A DNA stretch of 51,551 bases from an uncultured Spiribacter sp. (GTDB lineage: Bacteria; Pseudomonadota; Gammaproteobacteria; Nitrococcales; Nitrococcaceae), in contig CALGDM010000004.1 of NCBI GenBank assembly GCA_937884605.1, forward strand, positions 1 to 51,551. Reading direction: 5' to 3'. Below, piece by piece: positions 38,139-47,612 of the stretch (positions are counted from its first letter, which is position 1; every line of letters starts with the position of its first letter). The notes beneath the pieces were generated by a model that did not search any database, had not been told where the DNA came from, and worked only from the letters and a program-made list of their open reading frames with translations. Made by a program: the position numbers and the translations under genes.

Positions 38139-39394
38139 GTGAAATCGACGCCACCATGCGCGAGATCGGGCAAACCGCCCGGGTCGCCAGCCGCCGGCTG
38201 GCCGCCAGCGAGGCCGGGGTGCGCAACGCCGCGCTCAGGGCCATTGCCGAGCATTTGCGCAATGACCGCGAGGCCCTTGAGGCCGCCAATGAAAAAGACC
38301 TGGCCGCCGGGCGCGACAACGGCCTGGATGCCGCGCTGCTCGATCGGCTGACGCTGACTGACGCCCGCATCGATGCGATGGCCGATGGCCTCGAGCAGAT
38401 CGCGGCGCTGCCGGACCCGGTGGGTGCGGTCAGTCACCTCGATCCGATGCCAAGCGGTATCCGCGTGGGGCGCATGCGGGTGCCGCTGGGCGTGGTGGGG
38501 ATCATCTACGAGTCGCGGCCTAACGTGACCGCTGACGCGGCGGCGCTCTGCCTTAAATCGGGCAATGCCTGCGTGCTGCGGGGTGGCTCCGAGGCGCTGC
38601 ATTCCAACCAGGCCATCGCGGCGTGCATTGCCGCCGGGCTGACCGATGCCGGGCTGCCCGAGACCGCGGTCCAGGTGGTCCGCACCACCGACCGGGCGGC
38701 CGTGGGGGCGATGATCACCCTGGATGAGTGGATTGACGTGCTGGTGCCCCGCGGCGGCAAGGGCCTGATTGAGCGCATCATGCGCGAGGCCACGGTGCCC
38801 ATGATCAAGCACCTCGACGGGGTCTGCCATTGCTATGTCGATGCAGATGCCGATCCGGCCATGGCCGAGCGGGTCGTGATCAACGCCAAGACCCAGCGCT
38901 ACGGGACCTGCAACACCCTCGAAACCCTGCTGGTGGATGCCTCGGTGGCGGCCTCGCTGCTGCCGCGCTTCAAGGCCGCCTTCGACGCCCACGGTGTCGA
39001 GCTGCGCGGCTGTGAGCGAAGCCGGGCGCTGGTTGACGGCCTGACCGCTGCCGAGCCGGCGGACTGGGACGCCGAGTATCTGGCGCCGATCCTGGCTGTG
39101 GCGGTGGTGGACGGCATTGATGCGGCCATCGAGCACATCGACCGGCACGGCTCGGGGCACACCGACGCCATCGTCACCCGGGATCATGCCCGCGCGCAGC
39201 GCTTTCTCCGCGAAGTGGACTCGAGCTCGGTGATGGTCAATGCTTCGACCCGGTTCGCGGACGGTTTCGAATACGGGCTCGGTGCCGAGATCGGCATCAG
39301 CACGGACAAGCTCCACGCCCGGGGACCGGTGGGCCTCGAGGGACTGACCACACAGAAATACATCGTCCTGGGCGAAGGGCATGTCCGCGAATGA
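38135..39394 (+). CDS. proA: Glutamate-5-semialdehyde dehydrogenase
   Basis: A 419-residue enzyme reducing gamma-glutamyl phosphate to glutamate semialdehyde in proline synthesis. The catalytic cysteine is C259 in [12 protein letters not shown]. The conserved [20 protein letters not shown] segment lies around residue 125. proB is not nearby. In a salt-adapted organism proline can be a compatible solute, but the sequence does not show this. It overlaps holA and nadD by four bases each. Confidence 0.96.
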   Translation: MSEIDATMREIGQTARVASRRLAASEAGVRNAALRAIAEHLRNDREALEAANEKDLAAGRDNGLDAALLDRLTLTDARIDAMADGLEQIAALPDPVGAVSHLDPMPSGIRVGRMRVPLGVVGIIYESRPNVTADAAALCLKSGNACVLRGGSEALHSNQAIAACIAAGLTDAGLPETAVQVVRTTDRAAVGAMITLDEWIDVLVPRGGKGLIERIMREATVPMIKHLDGVCHCYVDADADPAMAERVVINAKTQRYGTCNTLETLLVDASVAASLLPRFKAAFDAHGVELRGCERSRALVDGLTAAEPADWDAEYLAPILAVAVVDGIDAAIEHIDRHGSGHTDAIVTRDHARAQRFLREVDSSSVMVNASTRFADGFEYGLGAEIGISTDKLHARGPVGLEGLTTQKYIVLGEGHVRE

Positions 39395-40095
39395 GTGACC
39401 CGCAGGCGGCACCGGTGGCGGTGCTGGGCGGCACCTTCGATCCGGTCCATTATGGCCATCTGCGACCCGCCATCGAGTTGCTCGAAGCCCTGGGGCTGTC
39501 CCAGATCCGGCTGGTGCCCGGCCATGTCCCGCCGCATCGCCCCCAGCCGCAGCTGGAGGCCCAGGCGCGGGCGCGGCTACTCGACAGCGCCGTCGCCGGC
39601 ATCCCCGGCCTGGTGGTGGATCGTTGCGAGCTCGATCGCCCCGGTCCGTCCTATACCGTCGACACGCTGGCCAGCCTGCGCCGCCGGCTCGGCGAGCACC
39701 GGCCGCTGTGCTTTATCATGGGACGGGACGCGTTTCGCGGGCTCATGCAGTGGCATCAGTGGGAGGCGCTGAGCCGACAGGCCCATCTGGTGGTCATGAC
39801 CCGCGGCGGCGATGCCGAGGCGCTGTCGCCGGCGCTTGCCGAATGGACGCAGCCGCGGCGGATGGAGGATCCGGCGGCGCTGCGCCGCTCACCCTCCGGG
39901 GGCGTGCTGTTTCAGGCGGTATCCCGGCTGGAGATCTCCGCCACCGGCATCCGTCGTCTGCTGGCGCTGGGTTACTCGGCGCAGGGGCTGATGCCCGACG
40001 TCGTCTGGCACGAACTGGCTTCCAGTGGATGCTATGGTTATCCGCAAGTATCAAGGGCGTCGTTGCCCGGGAGGTTGAACCCCCGTCATGTCTGA
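39391..40095 (+). CDS. nadD: Nicotinate-mononucleotide adenylyltransferase
   Basis: A 234-residue enzyme making deamido-NAD from nicotinate mononucleotide and ATP. The nucleotidyltransferase motif is HYGH (20-23) after GGTFDP, and the second motif is [10 protein letters not shown] near the C-terminus. The last 20 or so residues extend beyond the usual end of the family and overlap rsfS by eight bases. It precedes rsfS-rlmH as in most gammaproteobacteria. Confidence 0.95.
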   Translation: MSDPQAAPVAVLGGTFDPVHYGHLRPAIELLEALGLSQIRLVPGHVPPHRPQPQLEAQARARLLDSAVAGIPGLVVDRCELDRPGPSYTVDTLASLRRRLGEHRPLCFIMGRDAFRGLMQWHQWEALSRQAHLVVMTRGGDAEALSPALAEWTQPRRMEDPAALRRSPSGGVLFQAVSRLEISATGIRRLLALGYSAQGLMPDVVWHELASSGCYGYPQVSRASLPGRLNPRHV

Positions 40096-40441
40096 ACCCG
40101 CTGTCCAAGCTCAGTCGCTGTGTGATCGGGTGGTGACCGCACTCGATGATCTCAAGGCGGTGGATCCGCGCGTCATCGATGTCAGCGGGCGCACGCCGAT
40201 CACCGATTTCATGGCCTTTGCCACCGGCAATTCGCGCCGCCATGTCCGTGCCATTGCCGAGGCGGTGGCCGATGCGGCCCGTGAACAGGGGCAACGGCCC
40301 GCCGGTATCGAAGGCCTTGACGACAGCGAGTGGGTGCTGGTCGACCTCGGTGACGTGGTGGTCCACGTCATGCTCGAGGATGTCCGCGACTTCTATCGCC
40401 TCGAGCGCATCTGGACGGTGGGCGACGGGCAGGAGGCCTGA
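40088..40441 (+). CDS. rsfS: Ribosomal silencing factor RsfS
   Basis: A 117-residue protein (105 in E. coli) of the Iojap/DUF143 family. It binds L14 and blocks subunit joining in poor growth conditions. The conserved TDFMAFATGNSRRHV and DLGDVVVHVMLEDVRDFYRLE stretches are present. It overlaps nadD by eight bases and lies five bases before rlmH. Confidence 0.95.
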   Translation: MSEPAVQAQSLCDRVVTALDDLKAVDPRVIDVSGRTPITDFMAFATGNSRRHVRAIAEAVADAAREQGQRPAGIEGLDDSEWVLVDLGDVVVHVMLEDVRDFYRLERIWTVGDGQEA

Positions 40442-40446
40442 GGTCG

Positions 40447-40914
40447 ATGCGCCTGAACATGGTCGCGGTGGGGCGGCGCCCGCCGGACTGGATCCGTACC
40501 GGGGTCGATGAATTTGCCCAGCGGATGCCCCGGCATCTGCCGCTGGCCGTCAAGGCGGTGAATGCCGGCGACGCCCGGCGCAGCGGTGATGTCGATCGGG
40601 CGCGGGCCCAGGAAGCCGATGCACTGCTGGCCGCCGCCGGGTCATCGCGGCTGATCGCGCTGGACGAGCGGGGCCGGTCGTGGCGCACACCGGATCTGGC
40701 CCATTACCTGGATACCGCCATGCATGACGGCCGCGATCTGGCCTTTGTCATCGGCGGGGCGGACGGGCTTGATGAGCGCTGCCTGAATGCCGCCGAGCGT
40801 CGCTGGTCGCTGTCCGCGCTCACCCTGCCGCACATGCTCGTGCGCGTCATTGTCGCCGAGCAGCTCTATCGCGCGTGGACGCTGCTCGCTGGCCATCCCT
40901 ATCATCGCGCCTGA
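40447..40914 (+). CDS. rlmH: 23S rRNA (pseudouridine1915-N3)-methyltransferase RlmH
   Basis: A 155-residue SPOUT methyltransferase, the same length as in E. coli. The SAM-binding knot shows as FVIGGADGLDERC and the C-terminal HMLVRVIVAEQLYRAW with GHPYHRA is fully conserved. It modifies helix 69 of 23S rRNA on assembled ribosomes. The expected downstream mrdA-rodA pair is absent; maf follows instead, 25 bases later. Confidence 0.97.
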   Translation: MRLNMVAVGRRPPDWIRTGVDEFAQRMPRHLPLAVKAVNAGDARRSGDVDRARAQEADALLAAAGSSRLIALDERGRSWRTPDLAHYLDTAMHDGRDLAFVIGGADGLDERCLNAAERRWSLSALTLPHMLVRVIVAEQLYRAWTLLAGHPYHRA

Positions 40915-40939
40915 TCGGTGCCCGCCGCTGGAGGTTGAA

Positions 40940-41566
40940 ATGCCATCGACAAACCATTCACCCACCGACCCCGACCTGTTTCTGGCCTCCGCCTCGCCGC
41001 GGCGGGCCGAGCTCCTCGAGCGCATGGGAGTGCGTTTTCAGACGGTCCCGCAGGCGGTGGACGAGCAGGTCCAGCCCGACGAGACCCCCGAAGTCTTCGT
41101 GTTTCGACTGGCCCTGGAAAAGGCCCGTGCGGGGCGGGCCGGACTGAGCGGTGATGCGCAGGTACCGGTCCTTGGCGCCGATACGGCGGTGGTGATCGAC
41201 GACACCATTCTCGGCAAGCCCACCGACCGGGACGCCGCTCTGGGCATGCTCGAACAGCTCTCGGGGCGCACCCATCGGGTGCTGACCGCCATCGCGATGG
41301 TGGACGATCAGCGCGAGCTCACGCGCCTGTCGTTGAGCATGGTCACCCTGCGCAACCTCGGCGCCGCCGAGTGCGAGGCTTACTGGCGCAGCGGCGAACC
41401 CATCGACAAGGCCGGCGGCTACGCCATTCAGGGCCGCGGCGGGGTGTTTGTCGAGCAGCTCGAGGGCAGCTACAGCGGCGTCATGGGACTGCCCATGGTG
41501 GAAACCCATGACCTGCTGACCGAGTTTGGCATCGATTACCAGTCCCGCTGGCTGGCGGAGCAGTGA
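40940..41566 (+). CDS. maf: Maf-family nucleotide pyrophosphatase (YhdE-type)
   Basis: A 208-residue pyrophosphatase of the Maf/YhdE type, probably hydrolysing dTTP and UTP, including modified forms. The start FLASASPRRAELL is the family motif, and GADTAVVIDDTILGKP and SGRTHRVLTAI follow. A GGAGG five bases before the ATG at 40940 decides the start. It overlaps rng by four bases, as is usual for this pair. Confidence 0.94.
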   Translation: MPSTNHSPTDPDLFLASASPRRAELLERMGVRFQTVPQAVDEQVQPDETPEVFVFRLALEKARAGRAGLSGDAQVPVLGADTAVVIDDTILGKPTDRDAALGMLEQLSGRTHRVLTAIAMVDDQRELTRLSLSMVTLRNLGAAECEAYWRSGEPIDKAGGYAIQGRGGVFVEQLEGSYSGVMGLPMVETHDLLTEFGIDYQSRWLAEQ

Positions 41567-43029
41567 GCCAGGAACTGCTCGTCAACATCACCCCGCAGGA
41601 AACCCGGGTGGCTGCCCTGGATAACGGCAGCGTCCAGGAAATCCATATCGAGCGGGCGCGCAGCCGCGGTCTGGTGGGCAATATCTATCTCGGCGAGGTC
41701 TCGCGGGTGCTGCCGGGCATGCAGGCGGCCTTTATCGATGCCGGCCTGCAGCGCACTGCGTTCCTGCACGCCTCGGATATCAATGCCAGTCAGGCGCTGG
41801 TGGATCGCCCCAATCAGCAACCGCGCAGCATTCAGCATTTGCTGCGCGAGCAGCAGCGCATCCTGGTGCAGGTGCTCAAGGACCCCATCGGCAGCAAAGG
41901 CGCGCGGCTGACCACTCAAATCGCCATCCCGTCGCGCTATCTGGTGCTGCTGGTGGATAACCCCGGCGTGGGGGTGTCGGCGCGTATCGAATCGGCATCG
42001 GCCCGGGAGCGCCTGCGCGCCATCGGGACCTCGCTGCTGGCCGGCGACGACCACAAGGGCTGTATTTTCAGAACCGCCGCGGAAGACGCCAGCGAGCAGG
42101 CGCTGACCCGCGACTGGCAGTATCTGCAGCGACTCTGGGCGTCAATCCACGCCCGCGCCCAGGAGGCGCAGCCGACCACCCTGCTGCACGAGGATCTGCC
42201 GCTGATGATGCGCGTGCTGCGCGATTCGGTGGATGAGGACGTGGAGCGCATTCGCATCGACTCGCGGGAATGGCACGAGCGCATGCTCTCGTTCAGCGAA
42301 ACCTTCCTGCCCGATGCCCGCTCGCGTCTCGAGCATTATCCGGGCGAGCGGCCGATCTTTGACCTCTATGGCGTCGAGGATGAAATCCAGCGAGCCCTGC
42401 AGCGGCGGGTCACCCTCAAGTCCGGGGGCTATCTGATCATCGATCAGACCGAGGCGCTGACCACGATTGACGTCAATACCGGCGGCTACGTGGGGCATCG
42501 CACCCTCGAGGAGACCATCTTCAAGACCAACCTCGAGGCGGCCCAGGCCATTGTGCGCCAACTGCGGCTGCGCAACCTTGGCGGCATCATCATTATTGAC
42601 TTCATCGACATGGAGACCGCCGAACACCGCCGTCAGGTGATGCGAAGCCTTGCCAAGGGCCTCGAGCATGACCACGCGCGCACCCAGATCAGCGAGGTCT
42701 CGTCGCTGGGCCTGGTGGAAATGACCCGCAAGCGCATTCGCGAGTCGCTGCAGAACCAGCTGTGTGTGCCCTGCCCCACCTGTGGCGGTCGCGGCCACCT
42801 GAAAAGCGCCGAGACGGTCATCCACGAGATTACCCGCGAGATCCTGCGCGAGGCCCGTCAGTTCGAGATGACGCGGCTGATGGTGCTGGCGGCGCAGGAC
42901 GTGGTGGATCGCGCCATGGAAGAGGAGAGCGACAGCCTCGCCCAGCTCGAGGCATTCATTGGCAAGCCCATCGTGTTTCAGGCCGAACCGCTCTATAACC
43001 CCGAGCAGTTCGATGTGGTGCTGATGTAG
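41563..43029 (+). CDS. rng: Ribonuclease G
   Basis: A 488-residue endoribonuclease (489 in E. coli) acting in 16S rRNA 5' maturation and mRNA decay. An S1 domain is near the N-terminus (about 35-125). The catalytic aspartates are D303 (TTIDVNTGG) and D346 (IIIDFID), and the zinc link is C404 and C407 in CPTC. The long C-terminal scaffold of RNase E is missing, so this is RNase G. The GTG start overlaps the maf stop (GTGA). Confidence 0.97.
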   Translation: MSQELLVNITPQETRVAALDNGSVQEIHIERARSRGLVGNIYLGEVSRVLPGMQAAFIDAGLQRTAFLHASDINASQALVDRPNQQPRSIQHLLREQQRILVQVLKDPIGSKGARLTTQIAIPSRYLVLLVDNPGVGVSARIESASARERLRAIGTSLLAGDDHKGCIFRTAAEDASEQALTRDWQYLQRLWASIHARAQEAQPTTLLHEDLPLMMRVLRDSVDEDVERIRIDSREWHERMLSFSETFLPDARSRLEHYPGERPIFDLYGVEDEIQRALQRRVTLKSGGYLIIDQTEALTTIDVNTGGYVGHRTLEETIFKTNLEAAQAIVRQLRLRNLGGIIIIDFIDMETAEHRRQVMRSLAKGLEHDHARTQISEVSSLGLVEMTRKRIRESLQNQLCVPCPTCGGRGHLKSAETVIHEITREILREARQFEMTRLMVLAAQDVVDRAMEEESDSLAQLEAFIGKPIVFQAEPLYNPEQFDVVLM

Positions 43030-43031
43030 GC

Positions 43032-46000
43032 ATGGGCATCGCGCAGAGGCTGCACCGCTGGATTCGGCCGCAGCGCCAGGAGCGCCTCAAGGCGGCGCTG
43101 CTGATCACGCTGGTCACGGCGGTGGTATCGGCGGCGGTGCTGTTGACGGGCGTGCGGCTGCTGTTTGCCGCGGCGCCCGCGTTGACCGCGCCGGTGGTGG
43201 CGGTGGTTTCCGATCAGCTGGGTGTGCCGGTGGAGATCGGCGGGCTGGATGCCAGCCTCAGACGTCTGCGCCCGGGGTTGGTGCTTGAGGATGTCCGGGT
43301 GGGTGGAGCCGATGGCGGCGAGCCCCTGGTCCTGGATAGTCTGACTCTGGCGATCGCGCCCTGGCGATCCCTGCAGGCCGGGAGTCTGCAGTTTCACGCA
43401 TTGAGCGCCGAAGGCATGGCGGTCACGCTGCGCCAGCAGGCGTCCGGTGACTGGCGCCTTGCCGGGCTCCTGCCGGGCGCCACGCCGGTGGCAGCGTCAT
43501 CGTTTTTGCAGGCGTTGCGCGACCTGCCGGTGGATCGGCTGCTGATCCGCGATTCGCGGCTGGCACTGGTGGATCGGGACAATACCGCGCGGCTCGGCTT
43601 TGAAGACGTCGCGCTGCGCTGGCGGCGCGATCCCGATGGGCAATGGCGGTTTGCGCTGGATGCCCGCCAGCAGGACGAGCGGGTGCAGGCGCGCATGCAG
43701 ATCGACGCCGCGACGGCCTCGACAGCGCAGGCGGTGATCGATCTCGAAGGACTGACCGGCGAGCGGATTGCGCCCTGGATCAAGCCCTCCTCGCTGCGTC
43801 CGGATCCTGCCGCGCGTCTATCCGGCCGCCTCTGGGTCAACCTGGCCGAGACCGGCGCCCTTCGGGTGACCGCTGATCTGGATTCGCGGTCGCTGGGGCT
43901 TTTCGACGCAGGCGTGCAATCGTTTTCGCTGCTTGGCCGGGCGCACTGGGAGGACGGGCGCTGGCACGGGCAGATCCGGCCCCGCGACCTGACGCTGGCC
44001 GACGGAGCGGTGCCGGCGCCGGGTCCCATTGCCTTTGCGCGCGCGACCGATGGCCGCTGGCGGCTGGCATTGTCGGAGACCCCGCTTGAACCCCTCGAGC
44101 CGCTGTTGCGACGCCAACTTGATGCGCCCGTCAGCCTTGATGGGCAGGCGCGGCGGGCCACGCTGGTCTGGGAGAATGAGTCGGACTGGCGGCTGACGGC
44201 GGATCTGGCGGGTGTCGCGCTGTCGGGCTGGCCGCGGGATCTGGCCTGGCGGCAGGCGGACCTGCGGGTTGCGGCCGGGCCGCGGGGCGGCCGCGTTGCC
44301 GTGGATCAACTGCGACTGCGGACGGTTGAGCAGAGCAGTGAACCGTTGCTGCGCCGGTCGGTCGAGCTCGCGTTAACCGGTGGCGAATTGCAGTGGTGGC
44401 GACCTCGGCCGGGGGATTGGCGGCTGGCACTGGGGGGTGTCGAGGGTCGCTTCGATGGAGCGCCGGTGCGGCTCGAGGGACGGCTTGACCACCGCGCCGA
44501 TCGCGCGCCCCGGGTGGATATGACCGCCCATGCAGGCAGGCTCGAGGCCTCGCAGGTGCTCGAGGTACTGCCAGTCGGGATCATGGATGATCGGCTTGTG
44601 GCCTGGCTCGATCGCGCCATCGCCGGCGGACGCATGGAGGCGGCCACGCTGGAGTGGTCGGGCCCGGTGGATGGCTTTCCCTATCGGGACGGGGACGGCG
44701 TCTTTGATCTGCGGGCCCAGTTGGCGGATGTCGACTTCCGCTATCAACGGGACTGGCCGGCGTTGCGCGAACTGGCCGGCGAGCTTCGGTTTCGTAATCA
44801 GGGCATGCAGGTCACGGCTGAGCGCGGGCGCATCGGCACCAGCGATCTGCAACAGGCGCGGGCGGACATCGATGATCTGTTCGATCCGCAGCTGCAGATC
44901 AGCGGGCAACTGCGTGGCCCGCTCGCCGGGATGCAGGCGGTGATGCAGCAGTCGCCGATCCTGCCCGCCTCGGGCCGTCTCGATCAGTTGCGCTGGCAGG
45001 GCCGGGGTGACTTGTCGCTGGACCTGCGCTTCCCGTTCCAGGGTCGGCCCATGACCCTTGATGGCGCCTTGCGCCTGGAGGGTGCCGCGGTGTCGGTGGC
45101 CGAGCCCGCCCTTGGCCTGGAGGATATCCGGGGCGAGGTGGCATTCGATCGGGAGGGCGTTACCGCCTCGGGTGTACGGGCCCGGCTGGCGGGTCGGCCG
45201 GTGGTGGCCAGTGCGGCAACCGTTGGCGCGGGGGACGAGGCCCGCATTCAGGTAACCGCGAATACCCGCATGGCCATCGCCGACTGGCCGGGGACAGCCG
45301 CGCTGGCGGGGCGCGCCGATGGCATCGCGGCGTGGCGGATCCGCTGGGAGCGTCCCGGATTCATGGCGGCCGCCGGCCCGCAGCCCGATGAGCGGTTGAG
45401 TATCCGCTCGAGCCTTGCGGGCATTGGCCTGGATCTACCGCTGGGCCTGGCCAAGGCGGCCGAATCGGCCGCGGCGCTGGAACTCGAGTGGGAGCGGGAC
45501 GCCGAACCGGCGTGGCGGCTCGACTATGCGGATCGGTTGCAGGCGGTTCTGGGCAGTGACCGGGCGGCACTGCACTTCGGCGAGCGCCCGCCTGCGCTGC
45601 CTTCGACGCCATCCACGCAGGTCACCGGAACCCTGCCCGTGGTGGATCCGGTGCGATTGGCGAGTACCGGCCAGGGATCGATCCCGGGTCGGGGGCTGCC
45701 AATGCCCCTGCGCATGGAGCTGACCGTGGCGGGTGTGGATGTCAGTCGCTGGCGCATCGGCGAGACCGTGCTGACCGGTGAAATGCGTGACGGGCAGGGG
45801 GCGTGGTCGGTAACCGGCGGAGCCGAGGGGCGTATCGAGACGACGGGGCCCCAGGCGCCCTGGGCATTGCGCCTTGAAACATTGAGCGTGCGTCCCCGGC
45901 CGACGGGGGCCGTCGCGGGCGAGGCGTCTGCCGATGATCGCTCGCCGCTGCCCGCGACCGGCATTGATCTGATCGCCGAGCAACTGCGGGTGGACGGGAC

Positions 46001-46772
46001 GCCGCTGGGGCGACTCCAGCTCAGCCGGTCGGGGGCCGGTGCCGGGGGACAGGCGCGCCTGCAGCTGAACGGCGAGTCGATTGATCTGCAGGCGCGGATC
46101 GATCGGGCTGACGATGCGCCGCGCCCCAATCAGCTCGAATTCGATCTCTATACCCGGGATGCCGGGCAGGTGCTGGGGGCACTGGGGCTGGTGGACGCGA
46201 TGAACCGGGGCGAGGGCAGCGTCAGTGGCGAACTGACCTGGCAGGGCGGCATGCTGCAACCGGCACTGGCAACCCTCGCCGGGGATCTGTCGATCGATCT
46301 GCGCAATGGCAGCCTGCCGGCGGTCGAGCCCGGGGCGGGTCGCGCCCTAGGGCTATTCAGCCTGTCGGTGTTGCCGCGGCGCCTGGGGCTGGATTTTTCG
46401 GATGTGGTGGGCGAAGGGCTCAGCTTTGATCAGCTGCAGGGCACCTGGCAGGTCGAGGCCGGTCGTATGCGCACTGATGATCTGGCGCTGACCGGACCGT
46501 CAATGGATCTGTCACTGCGCGGCGAGACGGATCTGGTGCGACGGCGTTACGATCAGCGCGTGACGGTCACCCCGCAGTTATCCTCGGCGCTGGCATTTCT
46601 GGGGGGGCTGGCCGGCGGACCGGCCGCCGCCGCCTTGCTCTTCGTGACAAGGGGGATGCTGGAGTCGGGGGTGGAACGACTCACCGATTTCACTTATCAC
46701 ATCGGGGGCACCTGGGAAGAACCCGAGTTCGATCTCATCGCCCCGAACCTGGAGGATGCCGACGATGACTGA
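43032..46772 (+). CDS. yhdP: YhdP family AsmA-like protein
   Basis: A 1246-residue protein with one N-terminal membrane segment (about 20-45) and a very long, beta-rich periplasmic region, ending in an AsmA-like C-terminal part (about 1080-1235). E. coli YhdP (1266 residues) bridges the two membranes and helps move phospholipids to the outer membrane, together with TamB and YdbH. Its place after rng is conserved. The middle of the protein is poorly conserved and I cannot assign residues there. Confidence 0.93.
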   Translation: MGIAQRLHRWIRPQRQERLKAALLITLVTAVVSAAVLLTGVRLLFAAAPALTAPVVAVVSDQLGVPVEIGGLDASLRRLRPGLVLEDVRVGGADGGEPLVLDSLTLAIAPWRSLQAGSLQFHALSAEGMAVTLRQQASGDWRLAGLLPGATPVAASSFLQALRDLPVDRLLIRDSRLALVDRDNTARLGFEDVALRWRRDPDGQWRFALDARQQDERVQARMQIDAATASTAQAVIDLEGLTGERIAPWIKPSSLRPDPAARLSGRLWVNLAETGALRVTADLDSRSLGLFDAGVQSFSLLGRAHWEDGRWHGQIRPRDLTLADGAVPAPGPIAFARATDGRWRLALSETPLEPLEPLLRRQLDAPVSLDGQARRATLVWENESDWRLTADLAGVALSGWPRDLAWRQADLRVAAGPRGGRVAVDQLRLRTVEQSSEPLLRRSVELALTGGELQWWRPRPGDWRLALGGVEGRFDGAPVRLEGRLDHRADRAPRVDMTAHAGRLEASQVLEVLPVGIMDDRLVAWLDRAIAGGRMEAATLEWSGPVDGFPYRDGDGVFDLRAQLADVDFRYQRDWPALRELAGELRFRNQGMQVTAERGRIGTSDLQQARADIDDLFDPQLQISGQLRGPLAGMQAVMQQSPILPASGRLDQLRWQGRGDLSLDLRFPFQGRPMTLDGALRLEGAAVSVAEPALGLEDIRGEVAFDREGVTASGVRARLAGRPVVASAATVGAGDEARIQVTANTRMAIADWPGTAALAGRADGIAAWRIRWERPGFMAAAGPQPDERLSIRSSLAGIGLDLPLGLAKAAESAAALELEWERDAEPAWRLDYADRLQAVLGSDRAALHFGERPPALPSTPSTQVTGTLPVVDPVRLASTGQGSIPGRGLPMPLRMELTVAGVDVSRWRIGETVLTGEMRDGQGAWSVTGGAEGRIETTGPQAPWALRLETLSVRPRPTGAVAGEASADDRSPLPATGIDLIAEQLRVDGTPLGRLQLSRSGAGAGGQARLQLNGESIDLQARIDRADDAPRPNQLEFDLYTRDAGQVLGALGLVDAMNRGEGSVSGELTWQGGMLQPALATLAGDLSIDLRNGSLPAVEPGAGRALGLFSLSVLPRRLGLDFSDVVGEGLSFDQLQGTWQVEAGRMRTDDLALTGPSMDLSLRGETDLVRRRYDQRVTVTPQLSSALAFLGGLAGGPAAAALLFVTRGMLESGVERLTDFTYHIGGTWEEPEFDLIAPNLEDADDD

Positions 46773-47601
46773 GACACCAATGAGCGGATCGGTTCGGGCG
46801 GCGGTGGTGCAGATGGTTTCGGGCCTGGAGGTGGCGGCCAATCTGGCCGATGCCCGTGCCCTGATTGATTCGGCGGTGGACCAGGGCGCCAAGCTGGTGG
46901 TTCTGCCCGAGAACTTCGCCTTTCTGGGCCGCCATCAGCGCGATGCGCTGGGTGTGGCCGAGGCGCCGGGCGACGGGCCGATTCAGGCCTTTCTTGCCGA
47001 GACTGCGCAGCGCCACGGCATCACCCTGGTGGGTGGCAGTGTCGCGCTGCAGGGCGATGACTCCGATCGGGTCCGGGCGGCTTCGCTGGTGTTTGGCCCC
47101 AATGGCGAATGCCTGGCCCGCTATGACAAGCGTCATCTGTTTGATGTCTCGCTGCCGGGGGGCGAGACCTATCGCGAGTCATCCACCTATGCGCCCGGCG
47201 ACGCGGTGGTCGTGGCGTCAACGCCTGCCGGGGCGCTGGGCCTGTCGATCTGTTATGACCTGCGATTCCCTGAACATTACCGGGCCCTGGTGGATGCCGG
47301 TGCCACGATTCTGCTGGCGCCCTCGGCGTTCACGGCCACCACCGGTGCGGCGCACTGGTCGGTGCTGGTCCGGGCGCGGGCAATCGAGAATGGCTGCTAT
47401 ATCCTTGCTCCGGATCAGGGCGGATTGCACGCCAACGATCGAATGACCCACGGCGAGAGCCTGATCGTGGACCCCTGGGGGGCGTGCGTGGCGAATGCCG
47501 GGATCGGCAGTGGCGCCGGCGTTGTTGTGGCAGATCTGGATATGGCCCATCAGCAAGCCATCCGCGAGCGGCTGCCGGCGCTTTCTCATCGCCGTGGCTG
47601 A
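46765..47601 (+). CDS. Carbon-nitrogen hydrolase (nitrilase family)
   Basis: A 278-residue amidase with the nitrilase triad E49 (VLPENFAF), K122 (RYDKRHLF) and C163 (SICYDLRFPE). The sequence fits the Nit1 branch, whose members remove the amide of deaminated glutathione, but omega-amidase or another small amide substrate cannot be excluded. I chose the ATG at 46765 because GGAGG lies nine bases before it; ATGs at 46756 and 46780 are also possible. It overlaps yhdP by eight bases. In Pseudomonas a similar gene stands between yhdP and tldD; tldD is not found here. Confidence 0.9.
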   Translation: MTETPMSGSVRAAVVQMVSGLEVAANLADARALIDSAVDQGAKLVVLPENFAFLGRHQRDALGVAEAPGDGPIQAFLAETAQRHGITLVGGSVALQGDDSDRVRAASLVFGPNGECLARYDKRHLFDVSLPGGETYRESSTYAPGDAVVVASTPAGALGLSICYDLRFPEHYRALVDAGATILLAPSAFTATTGAAHWSVLVRARAIENGCYILAPDQGGLHANDRMTHGESLIVDPWGACVANAGIGSGAGVVVADLDMAHQQAIRERLPALSHRRG

Positions 47602-47612
47602 GTGGGCGGTGG

